Assembly: GCF_008935055.1 (NCBI RefSeq)
Contig: NZ_CP043028.1
Span: forward strand, 323,501-387,500
Length of the DNA: 64,000 nt
Reading direction: 5' to 3'
From: Pseudobutyrivibrio xylanivorans
GTDB lineage: Bacteria; Bacillota; Clostridia; Lachnospirales; Lachnospiraceae
The notes under the pieces were generated by a model, which was given only the letters and a program-made list of their open reading frames with translations, searched no databases and was not told the origin of the DNA. Both the position numbers and the translations under genes were made by a program. Shown here in pieces: positions 17,798 to 23,722 of the stretch (position 1 is the stretch's first letter; each line of letters starts with the position of its first letter).

Positions 17798-18520
17798 ATG
17801 AATACTAAGGAAATATCAATTACTTCTATTAATCATGCCTATGAACACTCAAGGCTCATGGAGCAAAAGTTTCGTGATGCATCAATAGTTCTAGCCATCC
17901 TCTTGACGGGAGTCGGCTTCTGGGTAATGTTCTACGCCTTATGGGAGTACCTTGGCAGACCATTTCCAACTTCATATATGACTCAGGCTGTGGATTTGCT
18001 GGCTGTATTAATGTGCCTAGCAGGATTGCGCTACACAAGTGTGTCTTGGAAAGACCTGGGTCTCATGACAGACAATCCTAAGAAAATTATTAAGGAATCA
18101 CTTATTATTTGTGCCATTTCATTTGTAATCCTTGCAGTGATTAAATACGTAGGTCAGCTTTACGATCCAACCTTGTTTCAAACTGAGCATGGCTTCTTTG
18201 ATATCCGCCGTTTCAATCTTTATCAGGTAGCATATTTGTTCACTGCATTTATTCAGGAATTCACCGCACGAAGTGTAATGCAGACAAACCTCAAACGTGT
18301 TTGCGCCACAAAACACAAGGTCACCTACTCAATCATCCACTCATCTATCGTTTTTGCAGTGTTCCACATTGAGTACGGCATTTGGTTCATGATTGGCGCA
18401 GCCATCCTAAGCGGTGTACTTGGAATCATCTACGAAAAGCAAAATACAGTCCTTGGAGTATGGATTGTACACTGGTTCCTGGGTGTAACCGCATTTTTGT
18501 TTGGAATTATAAATCAGTAA
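17798..18520 (+). CDS. CPBP-like intramembrane protein with an altered catalytic motif
   Basis: 240 aa with about six hydrophobic segments (near residues 30-50, 66-82, 103-121, 145-160, 180-200, 205-235). The C-terminal half looks like the CPBP/Abi family of membrane metalloproteases: QEFTARSVMQ stands where EExxxR is expected, followed by FAVFH (FxxxH) and VHWFLG where HxxxN is expected. The first Glu is Gln and the last Asn is Gly, so activity is doubtful. Gene stands alone between flagellin and the ABC-F gene, with a poorly placed AAGGGG upstream. Function unknown. Confidence 0.72.
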   Translation: MNTKEISITSINHAYEHSRLMEQKFRDASIVLAILLTGVGFWVMFYALWEYLGRPFPTSYMTQAVDLLAVLMCLAGLRYTSVSWKDLGLMTDNPKKIIKESLIICAISFVILAVIKYVGQLYDPTLFQTEHGFFDIRRFNLYQVAYLFTAFIQEFTARSVMQTNLKRVCATKHKVTYSIIHSSIVFAVFHIEYGIWFMIGAAILSGVLGIIYEKQNTVLGVWIVHWFLGVTAFLFGIINQ

Positions 18521-18557
18521 AAAAAGCCTTTAGAGTCAATGATTCTAAAGGCTTTTT
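18521..18557. terminator. Bidirectional terminator
   Basis: GCCTTTAGAGTCAATGATTCTAAAGGC-type hairpin (18526-18552) with AAAAAA before and TTTTT after. It serves the CPBP-like gene on the plus strand and the ABC-F gene on the minus strand. Confidence 0.88.
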
Positions 18558-18564
18558 CCTGCTT

Positions 18565-20088
18565 TCAAAGTACTATTTCTTTGGTGGCCAGCTTTTCCCT
18601 AAATCTCACATCATGCTCAACAATTAGCATTGTAGGCTGATATTCTTCAATCAGCTTTTCTATCTGCATTCGCGAAAATACATCGATGTAATTAAGTGGC
18701 TCATCCCAAATATAAAGATGTGCTGATGTAAGAAGACTTCCTGCTATAAGCACCTTCTTCTTCTGTCCCTCTGAAAAGTCCTCAATATTCTTTTCAAACT
18801 GAACCCTGCTCATATCCAACTGTCGCAATATAGAAAGCAGCAAACTATAATCTAAACCCTTTTGCGCTGCATGCTCCTTTAGGCTCCCCTTTAGATGAGA
18901 AGTGTCCTGAGTTATATAGGAAACAACCAGATTAGGCGCCACAGAAATCTCTCCACCCAGTATGATATTTGAAGCATCTCCATAACCAGCCTTATCTAAG
19001 ATGACTTTTATTAACGTTGATTTTCCGCTTCCATTTTCACCTGATAAAAACAGTCTTTGTCCCTGTAGAAGTTCAAAGCTTAGCTCTTCAATAACTGGAG
19101 TACCACCATCATTGTATCTTAGCGATAATCCCTTACAGTCAATCAGCCTTTTCTTGTAATGCTCCATCGGCATTACCTTTAAATCGATTGGCTCCTCTAT
19201 ATCCTTCAGCAGCCCCTCTTTTTCTGCTATCTCACGGTCCATTCGTTTCTCATAACTTTTCACTCTAGCTTGCATCTTCTTTGTTTTAGCGCCAATATAT
19301 GACCTTGTGCTTATAGATCTATCCGTTTCTTTGATTGGGTCATAACCTATCTTGGTAGCTTCACTTTTATCTGCCCACCTAGAAGATCTGTCTGCTGCAG
19401 CTTTGAGTTTTCCAAGCTCCTTCAAGTGCTTTTCGTTTTCGTTCTTCGAAAAAGTATCCGCTCTAACCTTGTTTTCCCACCAGCTTGAAAAGTTCCCAGT
19501 CTGGACTTCTATTGATGCTCTATTAAGCACCAGCACATGGTCGATACATGCATCCAGCAGGTCTCTATCATGGGACACAAGAATAAATCCCTTCTTGGAA
19601 GTCAGGTATTTTTTAACTATTTCTCGTGCTTCCATATCAAGATGATTTGTAGGCTCATCAATTAACAAGAAATCATTTTCTCCAGAAAATAATACCGCCA
19701 ACATCACCTTGGTTCGTTCCCCAAAGCTTAATGTCTTAAATGGTCTGTACAATAATTCTGCATCTATAGAAAGCATCGGAAGCTCACACATTACCCTCCA
19801 GCTTTCCACCGATGGCTTCCATTTCTCCATCAGCTCCTCAGCAGTTTTTTCCAAATCATCACCGCTAACCTTATAGGGGAAATAATCAAAAACCACGTTA
19901 GTAGAAATACTGCCCTGGTAAGAATATTTCCCTAGCAATAAATTAAGGAACGTGGTTTTCCCCTTACCATTTCTTCCAATAAAACCTAATTTCCAGTTTG
20001 TATCCACAGAGAAAGATACATTCTCAAAAATATCATCAAAGCTGCCTTCATAGGCAAATGTAAGATTCGTAACATTAATTTGTGCCAT
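18565..20088 (-). CDS. Lsa-type ABC-F ATPase (probable ribosome protection protein)
   Basis: 507 aa from ATG 20088 (MAQINVTNLTFAYEGS), chosen for GGAGG seven bases upstream. Two ATPase domains and no membrane segments: Walker A GRNGKGKTT and GENGSGKST, signatures LSFGERTKV and FSEGQKKKV, Walker B LLIDEPTNHLD and YIWDEPLNYID. A ~90-residue linker (about 215-300) carries the basic helical region that reaches the peptidyl-transferase centre in ARE ABC-F proteins. The N-terminus is very like Lsa(A)/Lsa(E), which protect against lincosamides, streptogramin A and pleuromutilins. The drug profile here is not known. An attenuator precedes it. Confidence 0.87.
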   Translation of the reverse strand: MAQINVTNLTFAYEGSFDDIFENVSFSVDTNWKLGFIGRNGKGKTTFLNLLLGKYSYQGSISTNVVFDYFPYKVSGDDLEKTAEELMEKWKPSVESWRVMCELPMLSIDAELLYRPFKTLSFGERTKVMLAVLFSGENDFLLIDEPTNHLDMEAREIVKKYLTSKKGFILVSHDRDLLDACIDHVLVLNRASIEVQTGNFSSWWENKVRADTFSKNENEKHLKELGKLKAAADRSSRWADKSEATKIGYDPIKETDRSISTRSYIGAKTKKMQARVKSYEKRMDREIAEKEGLLKDIEEPIDLKVMPMEHYKKRLIDCKGLSLRYNDGGTPVIEELSFELLQGQRLFLSGENGSGKSTLIKVILDKAGYGDASNIILGGEISVAPNLVVSYITQDTSHLKGSLKEHAAQKGLDYSLLLSILRQLDMSRVQFEKNIEDFSEGQKKKVLIAGSLLTSAHLYIWDEPLNYIDVFSRMQIEKLIEEYQPTMLIVEHDVRFREKLATKEIVL

Positions 20089-20118
20089 AAAAACCTCCAG
20101 TCCCCCGAGGAATACGTT

Positions 20119-20154
20119 AAAAAAAGCCTGCTCTTGCCCACGCAAAAACAGACT
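20119..20154 (-). terminator. Transcription attenuator in the ABC-F leader
   Basis: Minus strand AGTCTGTTTTTGC pairs with GCAAGAGCAGGCT across the loop GTGG (13 bp including G-U pairs) and runs into seven T. It lies 31-66 bases before the start codon, inside the leader. Premature termination here would keep the gene off until antitermination, as known for drug-inducible ABC-F genes. A 5' element GCCTG-AGGA-CAGGC at about 20234-20247 could pair alternatively with CAGGC of the terminator. Confidence 0.7.
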
Positions 20155-20339
20155 CACTAAATAATCCTATATATACCAGGTGGTAATGTGAAAGGATAAA
20201 TAAGCGATAATCCAATTTAAGCGCGCACAAACAAGCCTGTCCTCAGGCCCAATAATATGTGTTTACTCAAATCAAACTATCTAATTATCATTCCCTCACC
20301 CTCACACAAAACCTGTGTGTTCCTTCTCTTATTTTCTTA

Positions 20340-20368
20340 AGTATAATACTAGCACTAGAGATGTGCAA
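20340..20368 (-). promoter_or_regulatory. Sigma-A promoter of the ABC-F gene
   Basis: Minus strand: TTGCAC (20368-20363), 17 bases, TATACT (20345-20340). It gives a leader of about 245 nt. A purine-rich GAGGGTGAGGGA directly before ATGATAATTAGATAG could translate a four-residue peptide (MIIR), a possible ribosome-stalling sensor. From 20369 to 20539 nothing else is recognised. Confidence 0.65.
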
Positions 20369-20539
20369 CAAAAAGCACAATACACATCTATAAATCTTGT
20401 CATCAGCAGCTTTAATTTAGTCATTTTACCATCATTTGACTAAATTGAATCAATCATGACGTAATTAAATCTTTCACGCTTTTCCTATGCCTTCTTTTTA
20501 AACTTTCGAGATGAATGTAAGATTTTCTGCTTTCAGTTC

Positions 20540-20558
20540 GGCTGAGGAGGCTCGAACT
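20540..20558. repeat. tRNA-Lys 3'-end fragment (possible attachment-site remnant)
   Basis: GGCTGAGGAGGCTCGAACT is identical to the 3' part (T-loop and acceptor) of the intact tRNA-Lys gene at 22374-22392, in the same orientation. Short flanking similarity (GCTTTCA nearby, a CCCC further on) is also present. The two copies bracket the toxin-antitoxin and DUF3990 genes. No integrase lies between them. Confidence 0.5.
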
Positions 20559-20643
20559 GATTTATAGCCCCACAAAATACTAAAAGAAAGGAATTTTTAG
20601 CATCTGCATTTTTAAGTTAAACCTTAGGTTAAACCAAGATTTA

Positions 20644-20946
20644 TTAAATATTTCTTCCTTGATACTGCACAGTCACCACTAGTACTCTCATCTTTTCTTC
20701 ATCAATTCTAAATATAGCAATATAATTATCAACTATTAGTTGTTTATATCCTTTACCTGCATATCTACCGGTAATCCTATCTTGATGAGATTCAGGCAAT
20801 GTATCGAGTCCAAGTATAGCTTCCTTTATTCTATCAATCTGTCCTTTTGCATTTTCAGGAGACAACTTTTCATAAGCAATATAAGCATATATTTCCTCAA
20901 TATCCCTATAAGCTCTTGGCATTAATTCCACAGTATACTTATTCAA
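20644..20946 (-). CDS. RelE/ParE-family toxin
   Basis: 100 aa from TTG 20946 (LNKYTVELMPRAYRDIEEI), which overlaps the antitoxin end by eight bases and matches the family N-terminus. An upstream start inside the antitoxin is less likely. RelE/ParE fold signatures are AYRDIEEIYAYIAYE, an arginine/glycine-rich beta region (ITGRYAGKGYKQLIVDNYI) and a C-terminal strand VLVVTVQYQGRNI. Such toxins cleave mRNA on the ribosome or inhibit gyrase; which applies is not clear. It follows its antitoxin in one transcript. Confidence 0.88.
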   Translation of the reverse strand: MNKYTVELMPRAYRDIEEIYAYIAYEKLSPENAKGQIDRIKEAILGLDTLPESHQDRITGRYAGKGYKQLIVDNYIAIFRIDEEKMRVLVVTVQYQGRNI

Positions 20947-21202
20947 AATACTTTTTCTCCAATTCTGCAAATGCTTCCTTTGCATCTACTGTCTTACCTG
21001 TTTCAGCAAACTCCTGCTCTGCTTCAAAAATAGCCTGATCTATTCGATTTTCTCTTGCAAACTTCTCGTACAATTCTGCACTCATAACCACAAGATCACT
21101 ATATCCATTTTTAGTGATAAAAATAGGCTCCTTTTGTCTATGTGCAATTTCTGATATTTCACTTGTATTTCTTAAATCTCGTATAGGCATAATTGTTGGC
21201 AT
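20939..21202 (-). CDS. Phd/YefM-family antitoxin
   Basis: 87 aa from ATG 21202 (MPTIMPIRDLRNTSE), with AGGAGG upstream. The N-terminal Phd/YefM DNA-binding domain shows ISEIAHRQKEPIFITKNGYSD. The acidic helical C-terminus (AIFEAEQEFAETGKTVDAKEAF) should wrap the toxin. It likely represses its own promoter at the 14-bp palindrome just upstream. Confidence 0.9.
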   Translation of the reverse strand: MPTIMPIRDLRNTSEISEIAHRQKEPIFITKNGYSDLVVMSAELYEKFARENRIDQAIFEAEQEFAETGKTVDAKEAFAELEKKYFE

Positions 21203-21227
21203 AATAACTACCTCCTTATTTAACTTT

Positions 21228-21246
21228 ATTGTAGCATAATTATGCT
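21228..21246 (-). promoter_or_regulatory. Toxin-antitoxin promoter and operator palindrome
   Basis: A perfect 14-bp palindrome AGCATAATTATGCT (21233-21246) abuts a -10 TACAAT (21233-21228, minus). It therefore lies in the spacer of the presumed promoter, as expected for Phd-type autorepression. Confidence 0.6.
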
Positions 21247-21304
21247 GCACTGTATATATCTTTACTTAAAATCCTATTTTACTTACATATTGCAGTTTCA
21301 ACCA

Positions 21305-21319
21305 GTGACAAATTGTCAC
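21305..21319. other. 15-bp perfect palindrome
   Basis: GTGACAA-A-TTGTCAC lies between the antitoxin promoter and the terminator of the DUF3990 cassette. It could be a regulator site or a small hairpin; no owner is identified. Confidence 0.4.
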
Positions 21320-21322
21320 CAA

Positions 21323-21352
21323 TAAAAAATAGCCTTCATATTGAAGACTATT
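21323..21352 (-). terminator. Terminator of the DUF3791-DUF3990 cassette
   Basis: Minus strand AATAGTCTTC-AATAT-GAAGGCTATT followed by TTTTTATT. It overlaps the stop codon of the small protein gene. Confidence 0.8.
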
Positions 21353-21575
21353 TTTCAAACAACTCTGGTTCGGTCTCTTTTAATATATCCGCAAGTACCT
21401 TGTAGTCTAGATACTGCATTCCTTCCTTGCCTTGATTTATTTTATTTGAAAGCTTACTGCCATAATAGATAGCCATTGCTTTCTCTAGAGAAACATTGTT
21501 TTCTTTTGCTATATAAGAAATCAATCTCTCTTCCAAGTTTTCTTGATATACCTGTTCTAATACCTTATCATCCAT
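21348..21575 (-). CDS. Small protein, third gene of the DUF3990 cassette
   Basis: 75 aa, mostly helical and charged (EERLISYIAKENNVSLEKAMAIYYGSKL...). No family is recognised with certainty; segments such as NVSLEKAMAIYYGSKLSNKI resemble small DUF3791-type or antitoxin-like proteins. The ATG overlaps the DUF3990 stop by one base (TAATG), so it is translationally coupled. An antitoxin or accessory role is inference from position and size. Confidence 0.7.
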   Translation of the reverse strand: MDDKVLEQVYQENLEERLISYIAKENNVSLEKAMAIYYGSKLSNKINQGKEGMQYLDYKVLADILKETEPELFEK

Positions 21576-22057
21576 TATTTAACCTCATATGAAGAACTAT
21601 AAGTCAAAAGATTATCTATAGCTTTTTGCGATATAAAAGCTATCTGGTCATAAGTTTCATATACCTTGATTTCTTTCAAAGCTCTATCTCTATCCCAGAT
21701 GCCTTGATGATACATATCTACAACTCTAAAAACCTTATCATCAGCTACTTTTCCAATGATGATATCATATTGTTTGTATTCTTCATTTCCATCTCTACAT
21801 GAGCATACAAAATCTATCCACTCTATCAAATCATCAGGAAATGTTTTTACCTTAAAGGAATCATAATCAGCTTTCAGTTCGTAACAGTTAACTATAGACA
21901 CATCCTTATTAAAGATATCAGCCTTTCTTCTAGCCCATTTTTCAGCCTGTTCCTTAACTGTAGTAATATAAAAGCCTTTACCAAAATCTAATGGTCTATA
22001 TGAGTGATTAATATCTGGCTTCTTAATTACATCAATTCCGCCATGGTAAACAATCAT
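21575..22057 (-). CDS. DUF3990 protein, ADP-ribosyltransferase-like predicted toxin
   Basis: 160 aa. It opens with IVYHGG, then LDFGKGFYITTVKEQAEKWA, the DUF3990 pattern that resembles the ADP-ribosyltransferase fold (His of YHGG, Tyr of GFYITT). A later acidic segment may hold the third catalytic residue. Activity is not shown for this protein. The start overlaps the DUF3791 stop by four bases (ATGA) and its stop overlaps the next start by one. The three-gene coupling is typical of toxin-antitoxin or defence cassettes. Confidence 0.8.
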   Translation of the reverse strand: MIVYHGGIDVIKKPDINHSYRPLDFGKGFYITTVKEQAEKWARRKADIFNKDVSIVNCYELKADYDSFKVKTFPDDLIEWIDFVCSCRDGNEEYKQYDIIIGKVADDKVFRVVDMYHQGIWDRDRALKEIKVYETYDQIAFISQKAIDNLLTYSSSYEVK

Positions 22058-22269
22058 ATTTTAACACCTCTTGCATTTAAATAATCTGTAATGTCATCAA
22101 TAACATAGGACGTGCTTTGAGTATGAATTATATCAAAATGCTTAACTAAATAATTATTTATACAATCAACACTACTAAGCATAGTATAAACCTCGGATGG
22201 TAGTTTCCCCCACTTATTAGCACAAGCATGAATCATGTAGATTACAAACGAAAAAGATTCTTGATTCAT
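22054..22269 (-). CDS. DUF3791 small protein
   Basis: 71 aa (MNQESFSFVIYMIHACANKW). DUF3791 proteins are repeatedly found directly before DUF3990 genes. AAAGGAG stands eight bases before the ATG. It is the first gene of the three-gene cassette and the best candidate antitoxin or partner. Function is not established. Confidence 0.78.
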   Translation of the reverse strand: MNQESFSFVIYMIHACANKWGKLPSEVYTMLSSVDCINNYLVKHFDIIHTQSTSYVIDDITDYLNARGVKI

Positions 22270-22296
22270 CTATTTAATCTCCTTTGTTAAATTAAC

Positions 22297-22331
22297 TCCT
22301 ACATAAATAATATAACAGATTCCTACATAAA
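22297..22331 (-). promoter_or_regulatory. Direct-repeat operator and -10 of the DUF3990 cassette
   Basis: Two identical 11-bp repeats TCCTACATAAA (22297-22307 and 22321-22331), 24 bp apart, flank a TATATT (22314-22309, minus) that can serve as the -10. Two repeats about two helical turns apart beside a promoter suggest cooperative autoregulation. The -35 is poor. Confidence 0.45.
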
Positions 22332-22333
22332 AG

Positions 22334-22362
22334 AAAAAGCCTCCAGACAAAAGTCTGAAGGC
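22334..22362 (-). terminator. Terminator of the tRNA operon
   Basis: Minus strand GCCTTCAGAC-TTTT-GTCTGGAGGC followed by TTTTT, ten bases after tRNA-Lys. Confidence 0.88.
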
Positions 22363-22371
22363 TTTCATTGC

Positions 22372-22444
22372 TGAGGCTGAGGAGGCTCGAACTCCCGACA
22401 ACCTGATTAAAAGTCAGGTGCTCTACCAACTGAGCTACAACCCC
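22372..22444 (-). tRNA. tRNA-Lys (TTT)
   Basis: 73 nt. GGGGUUG acceptor pairs with CAGCCUC. D-arm GCTCAGTTGGTAGAGC, anticodon loop CTTTTAA with TTT, T-loop GTTCGAG, discriminator A. CCA is not encoded. Last gene of the six-tRNA operon; its 3' end is partly duplicated at 20540-20558. Confidence 0.95.
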
Positions 22445-22496
22445 ATATTAAATTGTTGAGTGCATCGCCTAAAATAAAAAGGCATAGACATCGAAA

Positions 22497-22568
22497 CTGG
22501 GCTAGCTGGATTCGAACCAGCGAATGCCAGAATCAAAATCTGGTGCCTTACCGCTTGGCGATAGCCCA
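22497..22568 (-). tRNA. tRNA-Gln (TTG)
   Basis: 72 nt. UGGGCUA pairs with UAGCCCA. Anticodon loop TTTTGAT flanked by CCAGA/TCTGG, T-arm GCTGGTTCGAATCCAGC. The U1-A72 pair is typical of tRNA-Gln. Confidence 0.95.
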
Positions 22569-22596
22569 TTGTTTTGATAAGTTGCTATCGCAACAG

Positions 22597-22670
22597 GGTG
22601 GGTAGAGGGGTTCGAACCCTCGACCTTCGGAACCACAATCCGACGCGCTAACCAGCTGTGCCACACCCAC
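22597..22670 (-). tRNA. tRNA-His (GTG)
   Basis: 74 nt. GUGGGUG pairs with UACCCAC, discriminator C. Anticodon GTG lies between CGGA and TCCG stem sequences, with T-arm GAGGGTTCGAACCCCTC. Confidence 0.93.
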
Positions 22671-22678
22671 CATATAAA

Positions 22679-22752
<74 letters not shown>

Positions 22753-22778
22753 ATATTACTGAATATTGGAAAATAAAA

Positions 22779-22849
22779 AGCGGGTGATGGGAATCGAACC
22801 CACGTATTCAGCTTGGAAGGCTGATGTTCTACCATTGAACCACACCCGC
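22779..22849 (-). tRNA. tRNA-Gly (TCC)
   Basis: 71 nt. GCGGGUG pairs with CACCCGC. Anticodon stem/loop ATCAGC-CTTCCAA-GCTGA gives TCC; T-loop GTTCGATTC. Confidence 0.95.
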
Positions 22850-22871
22850 ATGTGCTTATTTAATTTCCAAG

Positions 22872-22946
22872 TCGGGGTGACAGGATTCGAACCTGCGACC
22901 CCCTGGTCCCAAACCAGGTGCTCTAGCCAAACTGAGCCACACCCCG
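22872..22946 (-). tRNA. tRNA-Pro (TGG)
   Basis: 75 nt. CGGGGUG pairs with CACCCCG, discriminator A. Anticodon stem/loop CCTGG-TTTGGGA-CCAGG gives TGG. First gene of the tRNA operon. Confidence 0.95.
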
Positions 22947-23003
22947 AAGTGTTTATTTATTCGCTGTTCCGTTACTTCCGTATCTCTCTCGCGAACAAAA
23001 AGA

Positions 23004-23032
23004 AGTATATATTAGAACCCGGTTAATGTCAA
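23004..23032 (-). promoter_or_regulatory. Promoter of the tRNA operon
   Basis: Minus strand TTGACA (23032-23027), 17 bases, TATACT (23009-23004), about 60 bases before tRNA-Pro. Near-consensus, as expected for a stable-RNA promoter. Confidence 0.8.
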
Positions 23033-23101
23033 CAACTTTTTTCAAATTTAATTGTTAGATTTTATAACAAAATATCTGATATTCCGACAACTCTGACACA
23101 C

Positions 23102-23184
23102 GTCGGTTACGCCTACAAGCAATAGGTATCTCCGCTCAACTACATGTTTCGCTTGAGACACCTATTAGCTTGTTGTCTACCGAC
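23102..23184 (+). repeat. Intergenic inverted-repeat element, copy 3
   Basis: Outer arms GTCGGT/ACCGAC, core GTTACG-N4-CAAGC and GCTTG-N4-CTAC. The long inner stem ATAGGTaTCTC pairs with GAGACACCTAT. It lies between the ArsR gene end and the tRNA promoter. Confidence 0.88.
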
Positions 23185-23227
23185 TTTAAAATAGCTACCA
23201 GCAACAATTATATTGTTATCCTACGGC

Positions 23228-23584
23228 TTATTCTAATATATGCGATAATCCCTGGGCGATGATTGTTACTACGTGCTCGTCGGCGAGGCTATAGTAAATC
23301 TGCTTACCCTCGCGGCGGCTTTTAACCAGCTTACTGCTACGCAGTATCTGAAGCTGATGTGAAACAGCTGACTGGGTCATACCAAGACTCTCTGAAATGT
23401 CACACACGCATAATTCAGATTCAAACAAAGCCACCAATATTCTTACTCTTGTGCTATCTCCAAAAACCTTAAAAAGCTCTGCAAGATCGTAAAGAGCGTC
23501 CTCGTCTGGAAGTTCGTTTAAAACCTTTTCAACTAAATTTTTATGAACGCACTGCTCATCACAGCACTCAGCATGTTTAACCAT
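23228..23584 (-). CDS. ArsR/SmtB-family metal sensor, CadC-like
   Basis: 118 aa from ATG 23584 (MVKHAECCDEQCVH). An upstream in-frame start would lie inside a repeat element and is rejected. N-terminal cysteines (AECCDEQC) and ELCVCD on the first recognition-domain helix match the four-thiolate site of CadC, which releases DNA on Cd, Pb or Zn. The winged helix shows LGMTQSAVSHQLQILRSSKLVKSRREGKQIYYSL. It is the last gene behind the ATPase. A matching operator lies at 28030-28049, beyond an inserted IS. Confidence 0.9.
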   Translation of the reverse strand: MVKHAECCDEQCVHKNLVEKVLNELPDEDALYDLAELFKVFGDSTRVRILVALFESELCVCDISESLGMTQSAVSHQLQILRSSKLVKSRREGKQIYYSLADEHVVTIIAQGLSHILE

Positions 23585-23615
23585 TTGTATATCCCATTCT
23601 TTCTTTAAACTATAG

Positions 23616-23702
23616 CCTGTCACGCAGTCAATCCCTAGTAAATCTTCCAAGCACTACATGTACTTGGAAGATTTCTAAGAGATTGTCTGCTACAGGACTC
23701 AT
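23616..23702 (+). repeat. Intergenic inverted-repeat element, copy 4
   Basis: Outer arms CCTGT/ACAGG, core GTCACG-N4-CAATC and GATTG-N4-CTAC, a covarying form of CAAGC/GCTTG. The inner stem AAATCTTCCAAG pairs perfectly with CTTGGAAGATTT around a 10-base loop. It occupies the ATPase-ArsR gap. Confidence 0.85.
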
Positions 23703-23722
23703 CGGTCATCGACTAGTTTATA

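Noticed and set aside
20089..20157. Longer ABC-F start (MSLFLRGQ...)
   Set aside because: The in-frame extension is the attenuator hairpin itself; GGAGG and family alignment support ATG 20088.
20540..22444. Integrase or prophage genes next to tRNA-Lys
   Set aside because: No recombinase or phage structural gene is found between the tRNA-Lys fragment and the gene.
22766..23026. 86-codon frame across tRNA-Gly and tRNA-Pro
   Set aside because: It is made of tRNA gene sequence on the opposite strand.
23585..23650. Longer ArsR start (TTG 23650)
   Set aside because: The extra codons lie inside repeat copy 4 and read through its palindrome; the ATG at 23584 gives the usual CadC-like length.
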